Shown: positions 50,453 through 58,267 of the stretch, piece by piece
Numbering within the stretch: position 1 is the stretch's first letter
How the letters are laid out: every line of letters starts with the position of its first letter
Source of the DNA: Empedobacter falsenii
GTDB lineage: Bacteria; Bacteroidota; Bacteroidia; Flavobacteriales; Weeksellaceae
Direction: 5' to 3'
Length of the DNA: 64,000 nucleotides
NCBI RefSeq assembly: GCF_013488205.1
Contig: NZ_CP040908.1
Span: forward strand, 2,730,001-2,794,000
Notes under the pieces: model-generated
Told to the model about the DNA's origin: nothing
The model's input: only the letters and a program-made list of their open reading frames with translations
Database searches by the model: none
Position numbers and translations under genes: made by a program

Positions 50453-51982
50453 TTATTTTTTTCCTTTTAAAAAATTAGTTAACATTTTCATTCCAAAATC
50501 CATCAATTTTCGAGTTGCAGTACGACTTACATCACGCACAACAGGATTATCTGTCCAATCTTTTTCCTTAGGAACACTTCTTGTTGAAGTTGCTTTAGCA
50601 GCAGGTTTCTCTATATTTTTTTGTTGTTCTAATTTTTTCGATAAAATTTCATTTGCAGATTCACGATCAATATCTGTTGCATATTTTGTCACTAAATCTG
50701 AATTTGAGGTAATCATATCGATTTCATTTGAAGTCAAAATATCCATTCTCGAATTCGGCGCTCGCATATACGTATATGACAAAGGAGTTGGAATCCCTTT
50801 TTCGTCTAAAGCTGTCACAAAAGCCTCTCCTATTCCTAATTGCGTGATGACCTCATCCGCTTTATAATAGGTTGTTGTCGGATAATTTTCTATCGCTTTT
50901 GTAATTTCTTTACGATCTTTGGCTGTAAAACCTCTTAATGCGTGTTGAACTTTTAGACCTAATTGACTCAAAACCGCATCAGGAACATCACCAGGAACTT
51001 GCGTTACAAAATATAACCCCACACCTTTTGATCGAATTAATTTTACCATTGTTTCAATTTGATTCAATAAAGCTTTTGTAGCTTCTTTAAAAATCAAATG
51101 AGCTTCATCGATAAAAATCACCAATTTCGGTTTATCAGAATCTCCAGATTCAGGGAATTGAGAATAAATTTTATTCAATAAACTCAACATAAAAGTTGAA
51201 AATAAATTAGGCTGATTTTGAATATCAATTAAACGAATAATATTTACAATTCCTTTTCCGTCTTTCATTTTCAATAAATCTTGAACATCAAAACTTGGTT
51301 CTCCAAAAAACTTTGTTGCTCCTTGTTGTTCTAATGCAACAATCTTACGCAAAATAGCTCCCAAAGAAGCTGGCGCAATTGTTCCATAATTCGAATTTAA
51401 TTCAGATTTTCCTTCATCAGAATCTGTCACATATTGCAAAACACGTCGAATATCCTCCAAATCAATCAAAGGTAAATTACGATCTTGACAATATTTGAAT
51501 ATAATTGAAATAATGCTTTCTTGTGTTTCATTCAGTTCTAAAATTTTACTGAATAAGATTGGACCAAAATCACTTACAGTCGCACGAAGTCTTGCTCCTG
51601 GCTCATCAGAAATAGACAAAAATTCGACAGGAGAAGCTTGCGGATCAAAAGGCAAATTAAGCGATTCCATTCTTTCTTGTGCATTTTTATCTTCCGAATT
51701 TGCAGCAGCTCCAATTCCAGATAAATCTCCTTTAATATCCATCAATAATGTAGGAACACCTTTCAGAGAAAGTTGCTCGGCGATAATCTGCAAAGATTTT
51801 GTTTTCCCTGTACCAGTTGCTCCGCCAATCAACCCGTGACGATTCATTGTTTTTAATGCTACTGAGATTTCAGCTTCTTCTACAATTTCGCCATCTAGCT
51901 TGGCTTTGCCTAAAATTATTTTATCGTTTTTATAAGAATAACGACTTTGTATCTCTTGAATAAAGCTTTCTTTCTGATTCAT
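50453..51982 (-). CDS. HerA-like ATPase (DUF853 helicase family)
   Basis: A 509-residue ATPase of the HerA/FtsK superfamily. Walker A is GLIGGATGTGKTKSLQII and Walker B is KLVIFIDEAHLIFKEAT. The family segments FDPQASPVEFLSISDEPGAR and GLYFVTQVPGDVPDAVLSQL are present, the latter like the sensor of E. coli YjgR-type proteins. The C-terminus is disordered and Lys-rich (EQQKNIEKPAAKATSTRSVP). HerA proteins translocate DNA, often with a nuclease partner such as NurA. The adjacent exonuclease/GIY-YIG gene (4 bases away) is a candidate partner here. That pairing is inference from context. Confidence 0.9.
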   Translation of the reverse strand: MNQKESFIQEIQSRYSYKNDKIILGKAKLDGEIVEEAEISVALKTMNRHGLIGGATGTGKTKSLQIIAEQLSLKGVPTLLMDIKGDLSGIGAAANSEDKNAQERMESLNLPFDPQASPVEFLSISDEPGARLRATVSDFGPILFSKILELNETQESIISIIFKYCQDRNLPLIDLEDIRRVLQYVTDSDEGKSELNSNYGTIAPASLGAILRKIVALEQQGATKFFGEPSFDVQDLLKMKDGKGIVNIIRLIDIQNQPNLFSTFMLSLLNKIYSQFPESGDSDKPKLVIFIDEAHLIFKEATKALLNQIETMVKLIRSKGVGLYFVTQVPGDVPDAVLSQLGLKVQHALRGFTAKDRKEITKAIENYPTTTYYKADEVITQLGIGEAFVTALDEKGIPTPLSYTYMRAPNSRMDILTSNEIDMITSNSDLVTKYATDIDRESANEILSKKLEQQKNIEKPAAKATSTRSVPKEKDWTDNPVVRDVSRTATRKLMDFGMKMLTNFLKGKK

Positions 51983-52015
51983 TTTGATTGATTATTGAAT
52001 AAATATAGGAAAAAA

Positions 52016-53056
52016 TTATTCTGAAATTTTATATTTTACAGCTACTGGATAATGATCAGAGAATTTTTTTCGAATAACATGCGCCTCAACAGAGTTAAAC
52101 TCTTTAGAATGAAATAAATAATCAATTCTAATTGGAAATTTAAATCCATGAAAAGTTGTCGCATTTCCTTTTCCAACTTCTATATAAGAGTCGTGAAGAT
52201 ATTTTTTCAACTTCTCATATTCGTAAGAAACTGGAGTCGAATTAAGATCCGTTCCCAAAATAACTGGATAGCGCGAAGATGTGATATACGGAATAATTGC
52301 TTCTAACTGTTTTTGATGTTTTTGCATACCTTGCACCAATTTCAATTCAACTTTTCGACTAGAAATTTCTGCATTTCTCGAATCATCTGATTGAATAATT
52401 TCTTTTACCATCGCTTTATCAATATACATTGGTTCAAGATAAACATTAATTATACGAATCGTATCATTCCCTAAATCGATATCCGCATATGCGGCAAGAC
52501 CATTCAATTCATCATTATCATCAGGCGTTATTTTTTTGGTTTGAATAATAGGATATTTACTATAAATTGTCAATAAACCATAAAATTCTGAATAATAATT
52601 CTTAAATTCTTTATTTTTTAGACTTTTCTGCTGACCTTCATACGCTTCTTGAAGCAACATAATATCAGCTTTATTCTTAATCAAAAGCTCTTTTGTTCCT
52701 TCTTCTTTAAAACCATGTACATTATATGTCAATACAGATAAATCAGCTTTTTTATCTTCAACTTTATTGAATTGTACAATTGGATATGAAAGATAAATCG
52801 GGTAAAACAATCCGGCTGAAAGAATTAAAATTAACAAAAAGTGTCGCCAGCTAAACAGTAACCAATACAGTAAAAACATTGCTCCGAATGCAAATAATAT
52901 CGGAAAACCAATCGAAATAAAGTTAAAATATGGGATTTCTGTAGGCGTAAAAATTTTATTTAAATAGACACAATAAGCCACCAACAAAAAAACGATATTA
53001 ATTGTTAGTACTAAACGATTGAAATAATTTAGTTTAAACTTACTGATTATACTCAT
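52016..53056 (-). CDS. Membrane-anchored endonuclease/exonuclease/phosphatase family protein
   Basis: A 346-residue protein with three N-terminal membrane helices (about 14-31, 45-68, 72-95) and a periplasm- or cytoplasm-facing EEP domain from 105. EEP motifs are LSVLTYNVHGFKEEG (Asn), DIMLLQEAYEG (Glu), ILGTDLNSTPVSYEY (Asp and Asn), RIDYLFHS and the final FSDHYPVAVKY (Asp-His). Substrates in this superfamily range from DNA to phosphoinositides and lipids; the membrane anchor favours a phospho-lipid or nucleotide substrate over DNA. It lies between the rhomboid and HerA-like genes (1- and 33-base gaps). Confidence 0.9.
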   Translation of the reverse strand: MSIISKFKLNYFNRLVLTINIVFLLVAYCVYLNKIFTPTEIPYFNFISIGFPILFAFGAMFLLYWLLFSWRHFLLILILSAGLFYPIYLSYPIVQFNKVEDKKADLSVLTYNVHGFKEEGTKELLIKNKADIMLLQEAYEGQQKSLKNKEFKNYYSEFYGLLTIYSKYPIIQTKKITPDDNDELNGLAAYADIDLGNDTIRIINVYLEPMYIDKAMVKEIIQSDDSRNAEISSRKVELKLVQGMQKHQKQLEAIIPYITSSRYPVILGTDLNSTPVSYEYEKLKKYLHDSYIEVGKGNATTFHGFKFPIRIDYLFHSKEFNSVEAHVIRKKFSDHYPVAVKYKISE

Positions 53057-53057
53057 T

Positions 53058-53945
53058 TTATCTACCTTCTCTAAACAGAAAGTCTTTTTCTTCTTTAGAC
53101 AAACTCTCGTAACCTGAACGAGAAATCTTATCTAAAATTACATCAATTTTCTTTTGTTTTTCAACTTTTTGATGATTAAAATCGTAATCATCTTTCGGAA
53201 CATTTGATCGCGAAGAAGTTGAAGAAGTATTTTTATATGTTTTGAAAGTTGATTTCTCTTTTTTCTTAAATAATTCCTCTATTCTGAAAATAAAATTACC
53301 TAAAAAATCATTTCCTCTCTCAAATTGTTTCATATAAAGATAACCAAAAATAGCACCTCCCAAATGAGAAATACTTCCGCCCGCATTTTGATTGGCAATA
53401 ATATTATACACATCGAATGCGATAAATACATAACCAACATACAACAATGGAAATGAAGTTGGAATCAACAACAAACGAACAGGCATTTTCGGATTATACG
53501 AAATCATAGCAAAAAAAACTGCGTAAACCGCTGCCGAAGCACCAACTAATAAATGTGAATAATTGAAAACGTTCTGAAACAATAAAAAGAAAATTCCGCC
53601 AGCGATCCCTCCAAAAATATAGAATGTAACTAAATTTCGGTTTTGAAATTGTTGCAAAAACATTTGTCCAACAAAATACAACAAAACCATATTCATTATC
53701 AAATGAAAAAGATTGCCATGTAACCAAGAATATGTTAGGATTTGCCAAGGTCTTACAATCAAATCATCGAAAGATGACAAAGCAAACAAACCTGTTGTTG
53801 TAATCGTAGAATTTACTATCGTTCGAAGAACAAAATCAATAATTAACAATGTAAAAAACACCACAACGTTAATGTAAATCAACTTTGTTGCACTATTTCC
53901 TGATGAATATTTTAATTTTAAATCGTCTAAGATATTATTTGCCAT
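53058..53945 (-). CDS. Rhomboid intramembrane serine protease with C-terminal DUF6576-like tail
   Basis: A 295-residue rhomboid. The membrane part (20-205) has the WLHGNLFHLIMNM His/Asn motif, nucleophile Ser137 in LVGASAAVYAVFF and partner His194 in SISHLGGAIFGYLY. The hydrophilic tail (225-295) ends in the helical segment IDVILDKISRSGYESLSKEE, which recurs at the end of Bacteroidota rhomboids. It cleaves membrane proteins within the bilayer; the target is unknown. It lies directly beside a second rhomboid gene (3-base gap). Confidence 0.93.
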   Translation of the reverse strand: MANNILDDLKLKYSSGNSATKLIYINVVVFFTLLIIDFVLRTIVNSTITTTGLFALSSFDDLIVRPWQILTYSWLHGNLFHLIMNMVLLYFVGQMFLQQFQNRNLVTFYIFGGIAGGIFFLLFQNVFNYSHLLVGASAAVYAVFFAMISYNPKMPVRLLLIPTSFPLLYVGYVFIAFDVYNIIANQNAGGSISHLGGAIFGYLYMKQFERGNDFLGNFIFRIEELFKKKEKSTFKTYKNTSSTSSRSNVPKDDYDFNHQKVEKQKKIDVILDKISRSGYESLSKEEKDFLFREGR

Positions 53946-53948
53946 TTT

Positions 53949-54689
53949 TTAATTCCATCTATATAAATTCTTTTTCCAATGTCTTGTTAACAAGAAGCCA
54001 ATCAATCCACCTCCTAAATGTGCAAAGTGAGCTACATTTCCAATGTTTTGATATCCCATATAAAACTCAATTAATACCATAATTGGAATAAAATATTTCG
54101 CTTTTATCGGCACTGGAAAAAAGATTAACATTAATTTTTCATCTGGATATAAAACCGCGAATGCTAACAATAAACCATAAATAGCTCCAGAAGCACCAAC
54201 CATATTACTCAAGTAATAACCTTGTAATTCTTTAGCATTAATATTACTATCAATTAAACCATTACTAAAATAAGATCCGTCTAAACCTCTAACAGAATAT
54301 TGAAGTATTTTTGATATAGGAAACGATTGTGAATTTAATACATCTTTTAAGTGCTCTATTTGAAAATAATTAACCGCATTAAACAATATAAAACCTCCTA
54401 AACCAGCTAACAAATAAAGTATCAAGAATTTTTTTGGTCCAAAAGTTTGTTCAACCACAGAACCAAACATCCACAATGCAAACATATTAAACAAAATATG
54501 CGAAAAATCGGCATGCATAAACATATGCGTCAAAATTTGCCAAAATTTGAAGTTGGGAGATTCTGGATAAAAAGCACCTAAAATCACTCTCAAATCGATT
54601 CCTTTTGTACTAAAAACAAAAGTCGCTAAAAAGAACAAACCGTTTATAATAAGTAAATTCTTTGTAATCGGTGGTATAGATTGTCTCAT
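53949..54689 (-). CDS. Rhomboid intramembrane serine protease
   Basis: A 246-residue rhomboid with six helices. HMFMHADFSHILFNMFALWM carries the His-x-x-x-Asn motif, Ser167 is in MVGASGAIYGLLLAF, and His224 is in VAHFAHLGGGLIGFL. Between the third helix and the catalytic helix is a soluble loop of about 55 residues (105-160) not shared with the other copy. It begins 4 bases after the mutL stop. The two neighbours share a fold but little sequence, so they are an old pair rather than a fresh duplication. Confidence 0.93.
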   Translation of the reverse strand: MRQSIPPITKNLLIINGLFFLATFVFSTKGIDLRVILGAFYPESPNFKFWQILTHMFMHADFSHILFNMFALWMFGSVVEQTFGPKKFLILYLLAGLGGFILFNAVNYFQIEHLKDVLNSQSFPISKILQYSVRGLDGSYFSNGLIDSNINAKELQGYYLSNMVGASGAIYGLLLAFAVLYPDEKLMLIFFPVPIKAKYFIPIMVLIEFYMGYQNIGNVAHFAHLGGGLIGFLLTRHWKKNLYRWN

Positions 54690-54693
54690 TCGT

Positions 54694-56478
54694 TTATTGT
54701 AATGTTTTTTTGATATCAGCCGTATTCATCTGCACAAAAATTGGGCGTCCGTATGGCGTATAATTCGGATTTGGTAGTCTTAGCAATTCTTCGACCAAAG
54801 TTTGCATTTGTTCAGATTTTAATGAAACTCCTTTTTTAACAGCCGCATTTTTTGCTAAAATTTTTGCAAACGTATTTTCTAATTCAATTGATTCTTGGTA
54901 TTCTAATTCCTCGATAAAATCCATAAAAACAGACACAACATCCTCTTGTTGCACATCAACAGGAATCGCATTAATCTGTATGGCTTCTTCGTCCAACGAA
55001 ATATCAAAACCAAAACTCAACAATTGATGCTCTACATTGATTAATTTCTGACGATCATTTGGCGAAAGTTCCAACTCTATCGGGAAAAGCATTTGTTGTA
55101 CCAAAGCACTTCCATTATTTGAATGTATAAATTTTTCGAATAATATTTTTTGATGAGCACGATGTTGATCTATGATTAACAATTCGCCACGATATTCCAC
55201 TACCAAATATTGATTCATCCATTGAATGACTTCAAAACTATCATGAAAATCTTCAGATTCAAATAATTGATGCGCATGATTATTTTCGATTTCTAACTCA
55301 ACAGCATCTTTATAAAAATCCATATTCGCACGAATATCAGACGGTTTTGGCGCTCTTGTTTGTTGATGCTCAAAAGGATTAAAGCTAGAATCTACCGTAA
55401 TTTCAGGCATTTTAATTTCTGTATCTTCTGTCGCAGACGGAATAAAAGCCCAGTTTGGATCTTGTTCAAAATCTAACGAAGGAATTACATTAAATTGTCC
55501 CAAAGCGTGTTTTACAGCAGCTCTAAGAATCGTAAAAATCAATGCTTCATCCTCAAATTTTATCTCCGTTTTGGTCGGATGAATGTTTATATCAATTTTT
55601 GAAGGATCAATTTCTAAATATAAAAAATAAGAAGGACTATAACCCGTTGGCAACAAACTCTCGAAAGCGTCTACGATTGCATTGTGCAAATATCCACTAC
55701 GAATAAAGCGATTATTCACAAAGAAAAATTGCTCTCCACGCGATTTTTTTGCAGCATCTGGTTTTCCTACAAAACCTTTTACTTTTACAATTTCTGTATC
55801 TTCTTCAACCGAAATAATTTGCGAACTTAATTTCTTCCCAAAAATTTGAGCAATTCGTTGCTTCAAATTCCCAGATTTCAGATGATAAACCTCTGCATCA
55901 TTGTGATGTAAAAAGAAACTAATGTTTTCGTGCGCCATCGAAACACGTTGAAACTCATCTTGAATATGACGAAATTCAACCTGATTTGATTTTAAAAAAT
56001 TACGACGAGCAGGCACATTATAGAAAAGATTTTTGACCGAAATAGACGTTCCGACTGGACAAACAACAGGATCTTGGTTGCGAACTTCTCCGCCTTCAAT
56101 CACCAATTGCGAACCAACCTCATCATCTTCTCGACGCGTTTTCGTTTCTACTTGCGCAACTGCAGCAATCGATGCCAAAGCCTCTCCACGAAAACCTTTT
56201 GTATGAATATTATAAATATCCTCTGTCTTTCTGATTTTTGAAGTCGCGTGACGTTCAAAAGCCATTCGAACATCTGTCACACTCATTCCCGAACCATTGT
56301 CAATCACTTGAATCAAGCTTCTTCCAGCATCTTTTACAATCACCTGAATAGAAGTTGCACCAGAATCCACCGCATTTTCAATCAATTCTTTTATGACAGA
56401 AGCTGGTCGTTGTACAACTTCTCCTGCGGCAATTTGATTGGCTACATGATCTGGCAGTAATTGAATAATATCGTTCAT
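54694..56478 (-). CDS. mutL: DNA mismatch repair protein MutL
   Basis: A 594-residue MutL. The GHKL ATPase has IKELIENAVDSGAT, VIDNGSGMS, TKGFRGEALASIA (residues 29-106) and GTSISVKNLFYNVPARR. The middle transducer domain has DINIHPTKTEIKF. After a linker (345-410) the dimerisation/endonuclease domain begins. The endonuclease motif DQHA(x)2E(x)4E reads DQHRAHQKILFE at 437-448, so the first Glu is Gln. The zinc-binding motifs are also changed (LAKNAAVKKG at 541-550, TPYGRP at 574-579, no Cys). First gene of a six-gene unit with gaps of 1-33 bases. Confidence 0.95.
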   Translation of the reverse strand: MNDIIQLLPDHVANQIAAGEVVQRPASVIKELIENAVDSGATSIQVIVKDAGRSLIQVIDNGSGMSVTDVRMAFERHATSKIRKTEDIYNIHTKGFRGEALASIAAVAQVETKTRREDDEVGSQLVIEGGEVRNQDPVVCPVGTSISVKNLFYNVPARRNFLKSNQVEFRHIQDEFQRVSMAHENISFFLHHNDAEVYHLKSGNLKQRIAQIFGKKLSSQIISVEEDTEIVKVKGFVGKPDAAKKSRGEQFFFVNNRFIRSGYLHNAIVDAFESLLPTGYSPSYFLYLEIDPSKIDINIHPTKTEIKFEDEALIFTILRAAVKHALGQFNVIPSLDFEQDPNWAFIPSATEDTEIKMPEITVDSSFNPFEHQQTRAPKPSDIRANMDFYKDAVELEIENNHAHQLFESEDFHDSFEVIQWMNQYLVVEYRGELLIIDQHRAHQKILFEKFIHSNNGSALVQQMLFPIELELSPNDRQKLINVEHQLLSFGFDISLDEEAIQINAIPVDVQQEDVVSVFMDFIEELEYQESIELENTFAKILAKNAAVKKGVSLKSEQMQTLVEELLRLPNPNYTPYGRPIFVQMNTADIKKTLQ

Positions 56479-56528
56479 CTTTTCGTATAAATTGATTTAA
56501 TTTTGACTAATTTTTTAATCAAACTTTA

Positions 56529-56536
56529 CAAATATA
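56529..56536 (-). promoter_or_regulatory. -7 promoter element for the mutL operon
   Basis: Minus-strand TATATTTG (plus CAAATATA) is an exact TAnnTTTG match, 50 bases before the mutL start. Confidence 0.5.
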
Positions 56537-56581
56537 CAAACAAATCTCTCTTTTGACCTTATTCTCTATAAGTGAAACTTA

Positions 56582-56595
56582 TCAACAATTGTTGA
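56582..56595. repeat. 14-base palindrome upstream of the mutL promoter (possible operator)
   Basis: TCAACAATTGTTGA is a perfect palindrome, extended by ACTT-A on one side and AGT on the other. It lies 45 bases upstream of the mutL -7 element. There is no T run next to it, so it is not a terminator. It could be a site for a dimeric regulator. Confidence 0.45.
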
Positions 56596-56648
56596 AGTCT
56601 TGAGATTAAAATTCTGAATAATAAATTCATAATTTTCAGCAATAAAAA

Positions 56649-56668
56649 AGGTAGACAAATGCCTACCT
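56649..56668 (-). terminator. Terminator after putP
   Basis: AGGTAG (56649-56654) pairs with CTACCT (56663-56668) around an 8-base loop, with T runs on both strands. It is on the 3' side of putP (stop at 56692). Confidence 0.7.
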
Positions 56669-56691
56669 ATTTTTTATTATTATTGGATTAA

Positions 56692-58191
56692 TTAATTCTC
56701 TTTCATAACAGCTTTCATTTCATCAAATTCTTTATCAATCTCTTGATTCGGTTTTTGAGTCAATAAAGAAACGACATAAATTGCGATAACCGAAGAAATA
56801 AATCCTGGAATCATTTCATACCAATCTTTGTAATCATGATTTGCATAAACCCATGATAAGACAACAATTCCACCTGTTAACATTCCCGCTAAAGCTCCTT
56901 GCCAAGAAGTTTTTTTCCAAAAAAGTGAAAAAACAATAACTGGTCCAAATGCCGATCCAAATCCTGCCCAAGCGTTTCCAACTAGATTTAGAATAGAATC
57001 TTTTGGCGTTAAGGATAATAAAACTGCAATAACTGCCACAATCAAAACCGATAAACGACTTGCTGTTAATAACTGTTTTGATGTTGCTTTTTTGTTCAAA
57101 AATGCTTTGTAAATATCTTCTGTTAACGAACTTGATGTCACTAATAATTGTGAAGAAATAGTACTCATTACTGCTGCTAAAATTGCTGATAATAAGAAAC
57201 CTCCAACCAATGGATGAAACAAAACACGTGAAAAGTAAATGAAAATGGTCTCAGCTTCTGTTTTAGAATTATCGAATGTCAACATTGTTGTTTGGTCATA
57301 TTTCATTAAATATGCGATTCCAACTAAACCAACTAAAAGAGCTCCACCAACTGTAAAAATCATCCAAGTAATCCCAATATTTCTTGCTTTCGCTAAATCT
57401 TTCGGATTACCAATCGCCATAAAACGTACTAAAATATGCGGTTGTCCACAATACCCCAAGCCCCAAGCCATCAACGACAAAATACTAACCGTTGTAGTTC
57501 CTTTGAATAAATCTAAATACTTATCACCTTTATCATTAATCAATGAAAATGTTTCTCCTACTCCACCAATTTCAGAAATTGCTACTATTGGAACAATAAC
57601 CAAAGCCAAAACCATAATCGTTCCTTGTACGAAATCAGTTAAACTTACCGCTAAAAAACCTCCTAAAAAAGTGTATAATACAACTACAAAACTTGTCATC
57701 CAAAGTCCTGTCATATAATCTAATCCAAAAGCTGATTCAAATAATTTACCTCCAGAAACCATTCCTGCAGAAGTGTATAATGTAAAAAATACTAAGATTA
57801 ATATTGAAGAAACAATTCGCAATAAACGTGATTTATCTTTGAAACGATTTTCAAAAAATACGGGTAAAGTAATCGAATTTTGAGCGATTTCTGTATAAAT
57901 TCGTAATCGCGGTGCGACAAAAATATAGTTCAAAAAACATCCTGTTGTCAATCCAATTGCAATCCAAGCACTCGACAAACCTGTAAAATACATTGCTCCT
58001 GGAACGCCCATCAACAACCAACCACTCATATCAGCAGCACCAGCAGAAAGCGCCGTTACAGCCGCTCCCATCTTCCTTCCTCCAATCAAAAAATCTTCGG
58101 AATTACTTGTTGATTTTTGGTAGGAATAAATCCCGATTCCAATCATCAGAGCCATATATGCGCCAATAGAAATGTATTCGTAAATGTTCAT
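56692..58191 (-). CDS. putP: Sodium/proline symporter
   Basis: A 499-residue SSS-family transporter with about 13 membrane helices. PutP marks are SNSEDFLIGGRKMGAAVTAL, SAGAADMSGWLLMGVPGA, WAWIAIG-like ALSSAWIAIGLTTG, GYCGQPHILVRFMAI and ISSQLLVTSSSLTEDIYKAF, the last being the sodium-site helix with its Ser/Thr set. It imports proline with sodium. Proline as substrate is the best match, but close SSS relatives carry other solutes. It is divergent from the DUF255 gene. Monocistronic. Confidence 0.92.
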   Translation of the reverse strand: MNIYEYISIGAYMALMIGIGIYSYQKSTSNSEDFLIGGRKMGAAVTALSAGAADMSGWLLMGVPGAMYFTGLSSAWIAIGLTTGCFLNYIFVAPRLRIYTEIAQNSITLPVFFENRFKDKSRLLRIVSSILILVFFTLYTSAGMVSGGKLFESAFGLDYMTGLWMTSFVVVLYTFLGGFLAVSLTDFVQGTIMVLALVIVPIVAISEIGGVGETFSLINDKGDKYLDLFKGTTTVSILSLMAWGLGYCGQPHILVRFMAIGNPKDLAKARNIGITWMIFTVGGALLVGLVGIAYLMKYDQTTMLTFDNSKTEAETIFIYFSRVLFHPLVGGFLLSAILAAVMSTISSQLLVTSSSLTEDIYKAFLNKKATSKQLLTASRLSVLIVAVIAVLLSLTPKDSILNLVGNAWAGFGSAFGPVIVFSLFWKKTSWQGALAGMLTGGIVVLSWVYANHDYKDWYEMIPGFISSVIAIYVVSLLTQKPNQEIDKEFDEMKAVMKEN

Positions 58192-58267
58192 GTGTTTTAA
58201 TTTTTATCGAAAATATAATTTTTCATCCACAAAAATTGTACGAACTTTAAATTTCTAAACAAGAATC

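Noticed and set aside
57239-57718. 159-codon plus-strand open frame opposite putP
   Set aside because: Composition is that of an antisense shadow of a membrane protein gene (Lys/Pro/Thr-rich); no promoter or family motif.
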